Below are positions 1 through 6,632 of a stretch of DNA of 13,880 bases, in pieces. The notes under the pieces were generated by a model. The model saw only the letters and a program-made list of their open reading frames with translations. It had not been told where the DNA came from and made no database searches. Every line of letters begins with the position of its first letter. Positions within the stretch are counted from its first letter, which is position 1. Source of the stretch: an uncultured Mycoplasma sp. (lineage in GTDB: Bacteria; Bacillota_I; Bacilli_A; RF39; UBA660); the NCBI GenBank assembly GCA_905209745.1, contig CAJLUG010000006.1, positions 1-13,880 of the forward strand, given 5' to 3'. A program made the translations under genes and the position numbers.

Positions 1-160
1 AGATAAAAAGTATCCGATGTATGATTTTAAAGATAATAAAGGATATCCTACTAAAGCACATTTAGATGCTATTAGGAAATATGGTATTATAGCAGAACAT
101 AGAAGAAGTTATGCACCAGTTAGAGATTATTTAGAAGAACAAATTTCATTTTCTTTATAA
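1..160 (+). CDS. rnhB: Ribonuclease HII, C-terminal end (5' partial)
   Basis: RNase HII nicks RNA-DNA hybrids and single ribonucleotides embedded in DNA. Only the last 52 codons are present, in the frame that begins at base 2 and ends with TAA at 158-160. The peptide reads YPMYDFKDNKGYPTKAHL, then an AIRKYG stretch, then HRRSYAPV. This matches the conserved C-terminal block of bacterial RNase HII (tyrosine and GYGTK-like region, then an H-R-R/K-S-F/Y-x-P-V segment). The tail RDYLEEQISFSL follows; its last six residues resemble a hexapeptide sliding-clamp-binding motif (inference, see findings). The downstream neighbour is topA, a common partner in Firmicutes; a dprA gene, often found between them, is absent. 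The family assignment is good, although the catalytic acidic residues lie outside the window. Confidence 0.85.
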   Translation, partial: DKKYPMYDFKDNKGYPTKAHLDAIRKYGIIAEHRRSYAPVRDYLEEQISFSL

Positions 161-224
161 TTTTTTGAAGTTTTACCATATGATATTATTGAAGGTTAGT
201 TTACAGTCTTTGTTATTATTTTGA

Positions 225-253
225 TTGACAAATATATTATTTATTAGTATAAG
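225..253 (+). promoter_or_regulatory. Sigma-A-type promoter of topA
   Basis: A perfect -35 box TTGACA (225-230) is followed by a 17-bp spacer and TATAAG (248-253) as the -10 box. The -10 ends 23 bases before the topA ATG. A strong ribosome binding site AAGGAGG (264-270) lies six bases upstream of that ATG. The 161-224 stretch between rnhB and this promoter shows no convincing terminator hairpin, so some readthrough from rnhB is possible. Confidence 0.7.
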
Positions 254-276
254 TATAAGAGTTAAGGAGGAGTTAC

Positions 277-2298
277 ATGGCAAAGAATTTGGTTATTGTC
301 GAAAGTCCTAGTAAAAGTAAAACCATTGAAAAATATTTAGGAGATGATTATAAAGTAGTTTCTTCTAAGGGACATATTCGTGATTTAGCAACTACTGGTC
401 CTTATGGACTTGGTGTTGATATTGAAAATGGGTTTAAACCTAATTATGTACCTATTAAAGGAAAAGGTAATGTCATTAAAGAATTAAAAAAAGATGTTAA
501 AAATAGTGACATGATATATCTTGCAAGCGATCCGGACCGTGAGGGAGAAGCTATTGCTTGGCATTTAAAAGATGCTTTAAATATACCAGATGATCATTAT
601 AAGAGAATATTATTTCATGAAATTACCCATGATAAAGTATTAGATGCGATAAAACATCCTACCGTAATCGATGATAATTTGGTAAAGAGTCAAGAAACTC
701 GTAGAATTTTAGATCGTATTATAGGTTTTCGTCTTTCTAAATTGTTACAAAGTAAAATTGGAGCGAAGAGTGCAGGACGTGTACAGAGTGTTGCGTTAAA
801 ACTTATTGTTGACCGTGAAAGAGAAATTGAAGCATTTCAGCCAGAAGAGTATTGGACCATTACTGCGCATTTTAAAGACTATGATGCAGAATTATTTAAA
901 TACAAAAATAAAGATATAGAATTAAAGTGTGAAGAAGATGCTAATCGTGTACTAGAACAATTAAGTGATACTTATGTTGTTGAAAGTATTGATAAAAAAT
1001 CTAAAGCAAAGAAAAGTAAATTTCCATTTATTACTTCTACTTTACAACAAGAAGCATCTACCAAATTAAACTTTCCAGCTAAGAAGACGATGAGTATTGC
1101 ACAAAAGTTATATGAAGGTATTGATCTTGGTAGTGAGACTGTCGGTCTTATTACTTATATGAGAACTGATTCTACTCGTTTATCTGATGATTTTATAGTA
1201 CCTGCTAGAAGTTATATTGAAAAAACTTATGGTAAGGAGTATGTTGGTGTTATTAAGAAAAGTAAGAAGAAAGAGAATGTACAAGATGCTCATGAAGCAA
1301 TTCGTCCTACTAGTGTACTTAGAACACCAGAAGCAGTTAAACCGTATTTAAAAGCTGATGAGTTTAAATTATATTCTTTAATTTATAAACGTGCTATTGC
1401 TTCACTTATGGCAGATGCAAAAGTCAATCAAACTACGATTGTTTTTGATAATCATGATTATAAGTTTAAAACAACAGGACAGATTTTAATTTTTGATGGA
1501 TATTTAAAAGTATATAAAGATTATGAGTCTAGTGAAGATAAAATTCTTCCGGAAGTACATGATAAAGAAGAGTGTGTTAGTACAGATGTTTCTTCAGAAC
1601 AACATTTTACAAAGCCTCCTGCAAGATATACGGAAGCAAAATTAATTAAAGAATTAGAAGAGTTAGGTATTGGGAGACCTTCTACTTATGCTAAAATCAT
1701 CGATACTATTCGTGAACGTAATTATGTAGAAATGGTTGAGAAAAAGTTTAAGCCTACGGAAATAGGAATTGAAACTACGGATAAATTACAAGAGTTTTTT
1801 AGTGATTTAATAAATGTAGAATATACACGTGATATGGAAGAGGATTTGGATCAAGTTGCAGAAGGAAAAGAAGTTTGGAACGATGTATTAAAAGAATTTT
1901 ATCAGTTATTTGAACCTCGAGTTAAGAGTGCATTTTCTGATATGGAGAAAAAAGCACCAGAAGAAACTGGAGAAGTTTGTCCAGAATGTGGTAGTCCATT
2001 GGTTGTTCGTAATGGACGTTATGGAGAATTTGTGGCTTGTTCTAATTATCCAACTTGTAAATATATTAAAAAAGATAAACCAGAAGAAATTGTGGTGATG
2101 GATTGTCCATATTGTGATGGGAAAGTCGTTGAGAAGAAGACTCGTAAAGGAAAAATATTCTATGGATGTAGTAATTATCCTAAGTGTAAATTTGCCTCTT
2201 GGGATAAGCCAGTAGAGGGAAAATGTAGTGATTGTGGTGGCTATTTAATAGAAAAAAATGGTAAAATTAAATGTAGTCAGTGCGGAAAGGAAGTTTAG
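277..2298 (+). CDS. topA: DNA topoisomerase I (type IA)
   Basis: TopA relaxes negative supercoils by cutting one strand through a 5'-phosphotyrosine link and passing the other strand. The 673-residue protein is close to the usual Firmicute length. The Toprim domain opens with VIVESPSKSKTIEKYL (E9), and the metal-binding DPDREGE is at residues 85-91 (D85, D87, E89). The active-site tyrosine is Y294 within GLITYMRTDST. The C-terminus has three zinc-ribbon modules: C568/C571/C588/C594, C610/C613/C631/C637 and C650/C653/C666/C669. The start is fixed by AAGGAGG six bases upstream. The gene has its own promoter and an intrinsic terminator that includes the stop codon, so it appears to be a single-gene transcript. 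Nothing is missing from the catalytic core. Confidence 0.97.
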   Translation: MAKNLVIVESPSKSKTIEKYLGDDYKVVSSKGHIRDLATTGPYGLGVDIENGFKPNYVPIKGKGNVIKELKKDVKNSDMIYLASDPDREGEAIAWHLKDALNIPDDHYKRILFHEITHDKVLDAIKHPTVIDDNLVKSQETRRILDRIIGFRLSKLLQSKIGAKSAGRVQSVALKLIVDREREIEAFQPEEYWTITAHFKDYDAELFKYKNKDIELKCEEDANRVLEQLSDTYVVESIDKKSKAKKSKFPFITSTLQQEASTKLNFPAKKTMSIAQKLYEGIDLGSETVGLITYMRTDSTRLSDDFIVPARSYIEKTYGKEYVGVIKKSKKKENVQDAHEAIRPTSVLRTPEAVKPYLKADEFKLYSLIYKRAIASLMADAKVNQTTIVFDNHDYKFKTTGQILIFDGYLKVYKDYESSEDKILPEVHDKEECVSTDVSSEQHFTKPPARYTEAKLIKELEELGIGRPSTYAKIIDTIRERNYVEMVEKKFKPTEIGIETTDKLQEFFSDLINVEYTRDMEEDLDQVAEGKEVWNDVLKEFYQLFEPRVKSAFSDMEKKAPEETGEVCPECGSPLVVRNGRYGEFVACSNYPTCKYIKKDKPEEIVVMDCPYCDGKVVEKKTRKGKIFYGCSNYPKCKFASWDKPVEGKCSDCGGYLIEKNGKIKCSQCGKEV

Positions 2299-2313
2299 GG
2301 CTTCCTTTTTTTT
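2286..2313 (+). terminator. Intrinsic terminator of topA, overlapping its stop codon
   Basis: An 8-bp perfect stem, AAAGGAAG (2286-2293) pairing with CTTCCTTT (2301-2308), closes a 7-base loop and runs into a T tract to 2313. The topA stop codon TAG (2296-2298) lies in the loop, so the hairpin is partly coding sequence. Confidence 0.8.
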
Positions 2314-2321
2314 GTTTTTTG

Positions 2322-2330
2322 TGGTATAAT
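2322..2330 (+). promoter_or_regulatory. Extended -10 promoter of P1
   Basis: TGGTATAAT is a perfect TGnTATAAT extended -10 element. No good -35 box is seen at the expected place, which falls in the topA terminator. The -10 ends 23 bases before the P1 ATG, implying a leader of about 17 nt that contains the AAGGGGGA ribosome binding site. Confidence 0.65.
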
Positions 2331-2353
2331 AGGTAACTGCTTAAGGGGGATTT

Positions 2354-3322
2354 ATGAAATATAGTTTAATAGCTAGAGATTCTAGTGGTAATTATTTAGA
2401 AATTATTAATTTTATGAATGGGTCTAGTTTAAGAGAGTTAGATTCATTTACAACTAAGTTTGTCAACCAAGAAAGTTTATCTACTTATTTATATCAACAT
2501 GAATTAATTAAAAATAAGGATGTATCTTTATTTGTTGTAGAAGATCAAAAACAGGTACCTATTTCTCATGAGGTTTTATATAATCGTGATAATGGATATC
2601 ATGTTTGTGATTTATTACGTTATCGTGATGATGCAGATAATTTAGATATTTGTAAGAAAATAGGGGATGAGTTTTATCATAAGATCAAGACAAATCCAGA
2701 TTTTTATCAAGATGTTTTAGATAAAAATAGTGATTTCTTTTCGGAAATCATTGAAAATATCGATAAAGAAAATTATCCTGATAATTATTCTACACTTAGA
2801 ACTATTATTGGAGTACAGAAAAAGTATGACTCTATTCATAATATTTCGCCGGAATATTATGGAGTTTCTGATAGTGCTAAAATTAGTTTGGTCTTTAGTA
2901 CTTTTTCTAATTTATCTATTCCTATTTCTAGTGAAAAAGATAGCATTTTAGATACTAAGTCTTTTGATGGCTTTATTTCTGTTGATGATAAAAATACTCT
3001 TTGTCATGGACTATCTTCTTCTCTTGAAAAGAGTCTATTATGTTATCAACGTAGTCTTTTAAAAAATAGTAATCAATCTAAAAAAGCTTGGGATCGTTAT
3101 GTTGAAATTGATGTTCGTAATGCAGCCGTTGATTTAGAAAGAAAAAAACTTATAAAAAAATTAAACAATAAAAGAGAATTAGATAATACTTATCATTGGT
3201 CTAATTTATTACTTAGACATCAAGTTACTAGCGACGCTATATCTAAGCCATTAGATGAGGTTAATAAGAAAGTTACTCATAGACATGAGAAGTCACATTT
3301 TAATCCACATGTTAGAAAATAA
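2354..3322 (+). CDS. P1: uncharacterised protein, first member of the tandem paralogue family
   Basis: I do not recognise this 322-residue family. It has no signal peptide or membrane segment and is rich in Asn, Asp, Lys, Ser and Tyr, so it is probably a soluble cytoplasmic protein. Blocks shared with P2 are LDSFTTKFVNQESLSTYLY (29-47), HEVLYNRDN (72-80), YSTLRTIIGVQKKYD (145-159) and YYGVSDSAK (168-176). Near the C-terminus are WSNLLLRHQ (282-290) and the tail SHFNPHVRK (314-322), which matches the P2 tail SLFNPKSR. P1 lacks the D-G-G-W motif that P2 and P3 share before the third block; NIDKENYPDN is found there instead. It has one cysteine (C217) where P2 and P3 have a CxxxC pair. The start is set by AAGGGGGA ahead of the ATG and by alignment with P2. 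No terminator is seen before P2. Confidence 0.85.
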   Translation: MKYSLIARDSSGNYLEIINFMNGSSLRELDSFTTKFVNQESLSTYLYQHELIKNKDVSLFVVEDQKQVPISHEVLYNRDNGYHVCDLLRYRDDADNLDICKKIGDEFYHKIKTNPDFYQDVLDKNSDFFSEIIENIDKENYPDNYSTLRTIIGVQKKYDSIHNISPEYYGVSDSAKISLVFSTFSNLSIPISSEKDSILDTKSFDGFISVDDKNTLCHGLSSSLEKSLLCYQRSLLKNSNQSKKAWDRYVEIDVRNAAVDLERKKLIKKLNNKRELDNTYHWSNLLLRHQVTSDAISKPLDEVNKKVTHRHEKSHFNPHVRK

Positions 3323-3326
3323 TTTG

Positions 3327-3354
3327 TTGCATTTTTAATATATTATGTTATACT
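3327..3354 (+). promoter_or_regulatory. Extended -10 promoter of P2
   Basis: TTGCAT (3327-3332), a 16-bp spacer and TATACT (3349-3354) form the promoter, with a TG one base before the -10 (TGTTATACT, 3346-3354). The -10 ends 27 bases before the P2 ATG at 3382. The ribosome binding site GGGGGAG is at 3369-3375. Confidence 0.55.
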
Positions 3355-3381
3355 ATCTATACACGTTTGGGGGAGTTATAT

Positions 3382-4401
3382 ATGAATTATTATTTAGTAT
3401 TTGAAAATCAAGAAAAAAATATTTCAGAGACTATTACATTAGGTAAAAAATATATGAAGTTAAATGAATTAGACCAATTCACTTCTAAATTTGTTAATCA
3501 GGAAAGTCTTTTAACATATTTATATAAAAATAAGATGATTTCTTCTACTCAAGGAAATATCTCTATTTTAGGTGATGGTCAAACAGTAGAGAGTCATCAA
3601 GTATTATATAATCATGATAATAGTAATAGTATTGCTGATTTATTAAGATTTGATTCTTATTTTGATAATGAGAAGATTGCTAAAAAAGTTATTGATCATT
3701 TTAATCAAAAGTTAATGTCTGAAGAAGGATTTTATCAATATGTAAGTGAAGGAAAAAGTTCTATTGATCCTAAGTTTTTAGCATATTATGGAAACGATTC
3801 TGTTAAAGATATTTTAACTATTGATGGAGGATGGGTAAAAGAGGATTATACATTACTTAGAAGTATTGTATCTGCAGAAAATCAATATGATCAAAAAGTT
3901 CATCAAAATGCAAAAAGCATTGATCATTCTCATTATTATGGAATTCCTACTAGTTCAAAAGTAAATGTTGTTATGACGGCATTTTCTAAGGTTCCTAAAG
4001 CTATGTTAACTAAGAAAGAGGATGGTTCTATTTTGGTTAATCCAAAATATTTTAATCACGATGTTGATTCTTATGATGAAAAGTGTTTCCAAGAATGTTT
4101 AAATGGTTCTGTTTTAAAAACATTACGTGATTATATAGAGAGAAGAGATGTTTTCAATAAGAGAAAACGTCTTGGTGGAATATCTGTTAGTGGGGTTAGA
4201 GAGACTGATGTTTCTGTACATCGTAATACTTTAGAAAGAAAGATTTCTAGTCCTAAACAAATCGATTCTGCATTTTTATGGGCTAATCTATTCTTTAGAC
4301 ATCATTATACAGATAATATTATGACAAAAGAAGTTAGAGAACTTGATGCAAAAAAAGACAAGATTTCTAATAATTCTTTATTTAATCCAAAATCGAGATA
4401 A
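3382..4401 (+). CDS. P2: uncharacterised protein, second member of the tandem paralogue family
   Basis: This is a 339-residue soluble protein of unrecognised family. The reading frame is open from a TTG at 3367, but that codon runs into the GGGGGAG ribosome binding site. The ATG at 3382 is correctly spaced, and its product MNYYLVFE aligns with P1 MKYSLIAR. Blocks are LDQFTSKFVNQESLLTYLY (30-48), HQVLYNHDN (72-80), IDGGWVKEDYTLLRSIV (147-163), AENQYD (165-170), YYGIPTSSK (185-193) and KYF followed by CFQECLNGS (C235, C239). LWANLFFRHHYTDN (299-312) and the tail SLFNPKSR (332-339) close the protein. The D-G-G-W (148-151) and CxxxCLN motifs are shared with P3, while the N-terminal block and the tail are closest to P1. 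P2 therefore links the other two. A strong terminator embedded in the stop codon follows. Confidence 0.85.
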   Translation: MNYYLVFENQEKNISETITLGKKYMKLNELDQFTSKFVNQESLLTYLYKNKMISSTQGNISILGDGQTVESHQVLYNHDNSNSIADLLRFDSYFDNEKIAKKVIDHFNQKLMSEEGFYQYVSEGKSSIDPKFLAYYGNDSVKDILTIDGGWVKEDYTLLRSIVSAENQYDQKVHQNAKSIDHSHYYGIPTSSKVNVVMTAFSKVPKAMLTKKEDGSILVNPKYFNHDVDSYDEKCFQECLNGSVLKTLRDYIERRDVFNKRKRLGGISVSGVRETDVSVHRNTLERKISSPKQIDSAFLWANLFFRHHYTDNIMTKEVRELDAKKDKISNNSLFNPKSR

Positions 4402-4429
4402 AGTCTTATTGTTAGACTTTATTTTTTTT
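4398..4429 (+). terminator. Intrinsic terminator of P2, overlapping its stop codon
   Basis: A perfect 9-bp stem, ATAAAGTCT (4398-4406) with AGACTTTAT (4414-4422), closes the 7-base loop TATTGTT and is followed by T residues to 4429. The P2 stop codon TAA (4399-4401) is inside the left arm. The P3 promoter begins only a few bases after the T tract. Confidence 0.85.
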
Positions 4430-4437
4430 GGGATTCG

Positions 4438-4446
4438 TGATATGAT
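4438..4446 (+). promoter_or_regulatory. Extended -10 promoter of P3 (and probably xerC)
   Basis: TGATATGAT matches the TGnTAtnaT extended -10 form. A -35 box would fall in the P2 terminator T tract and is not convincing. The -10 ends 23 bases before the P3 ATG, the same spacing as at P1. Because a terminator lies just upstream and none lies between P3 and xerC, this promoter probably also transcribes xerC. Confidence 0.5.
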
Positions 4447-4469
4447 AAAACAAAACTAGGGGGAGTTTT

Positions 4470-5657
4470 ATGTCTCAAAATAAGTATGTTTTAATTGCTC
4501 AAAATAATAGTGATTACTCTATTGAAGGTATTGATTTAGGTAGTAGTTTATTACAAAATATTGATTTATTTACTATGCAATTTGTTAGTGAAAAATGTAT
4601 GGCAGAGTATTTATTTCATAAGAATATGATTTCTTCTAAAGATGTAGGCTTTTTTATTTCTTTTCAGGATAGAAAGCATGATTTACAGTTTTATGAAGTT
4701 ATTTATAATCGTGATAATAATCATAATGTGTTAGATTTGGGTAAAGTTGCTAGTATGTCTTTAAAGGATAAAAAAGCAAGTAATGAAGTTTATGCAATTA
4801 TTAATCATTTTAATGATATGATAGAACATGATGAAATCTTTTATAAAATTGTCATTGCTAATTTAACGAGTATCTATTCTAAATTTATTGATTATTATCA
4901 TCAGCCACATGTTGATTTATCTACGGTAGATGGAGGATGGGCACTTCATTCTTATCCTTTACTTAGAAATATTGTAGAGGCAGAGTGTCGATATAGTAAA
5001 GTAAAACAAATTAGTTCTGATCCATTAGCAGATCTTACTTCTTTATATTCTGCTAAAACTTCTCAAAGAATGTCTATGAAAAAGCGTTTATTTGATCAGA
5101 CTAATAAGGATGTTAGTAGTAGTCAGTTGAATTTATTTGATGGTTTTGAAGAAAAAGATAAAAAAGTCAAAGTATATCCTTTACCAAAGATTAAAATATC
5201 TAAGCGTGTTATGGTTCCTACTTATCCTATTAGTAGAAAAGATAAAGTAAAGTATGTAAATCATGTTATTAATTCTTTACCAAATCATCCTTTTGTAGAT
5301 GGTAATGTTAATACCAAATATTTTTCATGTCCTATCGATGATATTGATTATGCTTGTCTTTCTAATTGTTTGAATGCAGAGACTAAGAAAATATTAGGTT
5401 CTTATGCTTATAAGAAAAATACTTATTATCATGATGCGGAGAAGTATGGATATTTTCATAATCAGTTATATACAGAAGCTTTACAAGATTTAAAAAAGAT
5501 TGAAAGAAGAATTTGTGGTAAAGATGCTTTTTACTTAGATAGACTTTTTGCTTTTTGTAATTTATATCATCGATATCAGAATAATAGTAAAATGATAGCT
5601 AATGTTAAAGAAGGTGCTTTAGACAATGGAGAAAAAGGCCAAGGATCAGCTAAATAA
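4470..5657 (+). CDS. P3: uncharacterised protein, third and longest paralogue, with a clamp-binding-like peptide
   Basis: This is a 395-residue soluble protein of unrecognised family, related to P1 and P2. Shared blocks are IDLFTMQFVSEKCMAEYLF (31-49), YEVIYNRDN (75-83), VDGGWALHSYPLLRNIVEAE (153-172), KYF followed by CLSNCLNAE (C296, C300) and LDRLFAFCNLYHRY (356-369). It differs from the others by an extra, apparently flexible stretch at about residues 200-275, rich in Lys, Ser, Asp and Pro. That stretch contains QLNLF at 219-223, a match to the bacterial sliding-clamp-binding pentapeptide consensus. The FNP tail of P1 and P2 is missing; instead the end reads NGEKGQGSAK, where the gene overlaps xerC by 32 nt. 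Start: TAGGGGGAG four bases ahead of the ATG. Translation is probably coupled to xerC, linking the protein loosely to chromosome maintenance (inference). Confidence 0.85.
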   Translation: MSQNKYVLIAQNNSDYSIEGIDLGSSLLQNIDLFTMQFVSEKCMAEYLFHKNMISSKDVGFFISFQDRKHDLQFYEVIYNRDNNHNVLDLGKVASMSLKDKKASNEVYAIINHFNDMIEHDEIFYKIVIANLTSIYSKFIDYYHQPHVDLSTVDGGWALHSYPLLRNIVEAECRYSKVKQISSDPLADLTSLYSAKTSQRMSMKKRLFDQTNKDVSSSQLNLFDGFEEKDKKVKVYPLPKIKISKRVMVPTYPISRKDKVKYVNHVINSLPNHPFVDGNVNTKYFSCPIDDIDYACLSNCLNAETKKILGSYAYKKNTYYHDAEKYGYFHNQLYTEALQDLKKIERRICGKDAFYLDRLFAFCNLYHRYQNNSKMIANVKEGALDNGEKGQGSAK

Positions 5658-6546
5658 ATATTTAGAATATTTGGAGTACCAAAAGAATTATTCTTCCTAT
5701 ACAATTACTAATTATCAGCATGATATTTTATCTTTTTTAGAATATTTAGAGAGGGAAGGGTTAGCGTTTGATCAACTTGTCTATAGTGATTTACGATTTT
5801 ATCTTATGCATTTAAAAGAAGAAGAACATGATCAAAACTCCTCTGTTAACCGTAAACTTTCTTCTTTACGAGGATTTTATCAGTATTTGGCTAATGAAAA
5901 AGTAGTTGATAATAATGTATTTTCTCTTATTCATGGACCTAAAAAAGAAAAAAAGTTACCTAGATATTTTGAATATAGCGAGTTAGAAGGTTTATTTCAA
6001 GCGTGTGATTTATCGACTGCTTTGGGGCAAAGAGATCGACTAATTTTAGAAATGTTATATTCTACCGGAGTTCGAGTAGGAGAACTTGTTTCTATTTTAG
6101 TTTCTGATATTAATTTTTCTGAGCGAAGTATTCGAATTTTTGGTAAAGGACAAAAAGAGAGAATTGTCTTATTTGGAGAGTATTGTGAAGATATTTTAAA
6201 ATTATATTTAAAAGATGGGTATTTAGCTTTAAATACTAAAAATAGTCCTTATTTATTTTTAAATCATCAGGGTGGTGTTTTAACAGAGAGGGGTGTAAGG
6301 TATTTACTGGAACAAATCATTAAAAAGACGAGTATCCAAAAACATATTTCTCCCCATATGATTCGCCATACTTTCGCAACACATTTATTAAATCAAGGTT
6401 GTGATCTTACTACTGTACAAAAATTATTGGGTCATGAGAGTATTAAGGCTACTCAGATTTATACTCATGTAACTACTGATCGATTAAAAGAAGTTTATAA
6501 AAATAGTTTTCCTAGAGCGACAATTTCTAAAAAAAGTGACGAATAA
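5626..6546 (+). CDS. xerC: Tyrosine recombinase XerC (chromosome dimer resolution)
   Basis: Xer recombinases act at the dif site to resolve chromosome dimers before cell division. The 306-residue protein has the N-terminal core-binding (SAM-like) domain (about 5-95, with YQKNYSSYTITNYQHDI) and a catalytic domain with all expected residues. These are R150 (STGVRVGEL), K174 (FGKGQKER), H244 and R247 (SPHMIRHTFATH), H270 (LLGHESIKAT) and nucleophile Y279 (IYTHV). Position next to topA argues for XerC (CodV of Bacillus) rather than XerD. The ATG gives an N-terminus of normal length, so the 32-nt overlap with P3 is likely real. A weak AAGAAGGTG lies upstream inside P3, and no separate promoter is evident, so coupling to P3 is likely. 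Nothing around it suggests a phage or integron integrase. Confidence 0.93.
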   Translation: MEKKAKDQLNKYLEYLEYQKNYSSYTITNYQHDILSFLEYLEREGLAFDQLVYSDLRFYLMHLKEEEHDQNSSVNRKLSSLRGFYQYLANEKVVDNNVFSLIHGPKKEKKLPRYFEYSELEGLFQACDLSTALGQRDRLILEMLYSTGVRVGELVSILVSDINFSERSIRIFGKGQKERIVLFGEYCEDILKLYLKDGYLALNTKNSPYLFLNHQGGVLTERGVRYLLEQIIKKTSIQKHISPHMIRHTFATHLLNQGCDLTTVQKLLGHESIKATQIYTHVTTDRLKEVYKNSFPRATISKKSDE

Positions 6547-6569
6547 AGTTCTATCTTTGAACTTTTTTT
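6545..6569 (+). terminator. Intrinsic terminator of xerC, overlapping its stop codon
   Basis: A 7-bp stem, AAAGTTC (6545-6551) with GAACTTT (6559-6565), closes the 7-base loop TATCTTT and is followed by T residues to 6569. The stop codon TAA (6544-6546) overlaps the left arm. It separates the P3-xerC unit from the comN-secDF-relA unit. Confidence 0.75.
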
Positions 6570-6579
6570 GTTTCTTTTC

Positions 6580-6608
6580 TTTTCAATATCCTTGATTTGA
6601 GATATAAT
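6580..6608 (+). promoter_or_regulatory. Promoter of the comN-secDF-relA-dtd unit
   Basis: A perfect TATAAT (6603-6608) lies 17 bp downstream of TTTTCA (6580-6585), which matches four of six -35 positions. The -10 ends 24 bases before the ATG at 6633. No other terminator or strong promoter is seen before dtd, so this probably serves the whole operon. Confidence 0.6.
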
Positions 6609-6632
6609 GTTATTAGTTTGGTAGGTGATACT

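Larger units (their letters stand above)
2354..5657 (+). other. Tandem array of three paralogous genes of unknown function (P1, P2, P3)
   Basis: Three consecutive genes share ordered blocks. Block A is LDxFTxKFVNQESLxTYLY (P1 29-47, P2 30-48; diverged in P3 31-49). Block B is HxVLYNxDN (P1 and P2 72-80; Y-E-V-I-Y-N-R-D-N in P3 75-83). Block C is a Y-x-x-L-R-x-I segment near residues 145-175. Block D is YYGxxxSxK (P1 168-, P2 185-). A C-terminal WxNLxxRH-like helix follows. Each gene has its own extended -10 box and a GGGGG-containing ribosome binding site. The array sits between topA and xerC, which are close neighbours in many Firmicutes, so it looks like insertion and local duplication (inference). 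Confidence 0.8.

Noticed and set aside
161..224. rnhB terminator or a riboswitch ahead of topA
   Set aside because: No stable hairpin with a T tract and no recognisable aptamer could be found; the stretch is simply A+T-rich.
1910..2098. Short + strand open frame inside topA
   Set aside because: It is a frame-shifted shadow of the TopA zinc-ribbon region, with no ribosome binding site.
2730..2951. 73-codon + strand open frame inside P1
   Set aside because: It overlaps conserved blocks of P1 in another frame and is Ile/Leu/Lys-rich, as expected for a shifted A+T-rich frame.
3331..3354. dif-like sequence (TATATTATGT core resembling the Bacillus dif right arm) upstream of P2, near xerC
   Set aside because: The left arm does not match and the right arm needs an extra base. 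The stretch is better explained as the A+T-rich P2 promoter.
5626..6546. Tyrosine recombinase as evidence of a mobile element or integron
   Set aside because: Residue positions and topA neighbourhood fit housekeeping XerC. No att repeats, terminal inverted repeats, tRNA or cargo genes are seen.
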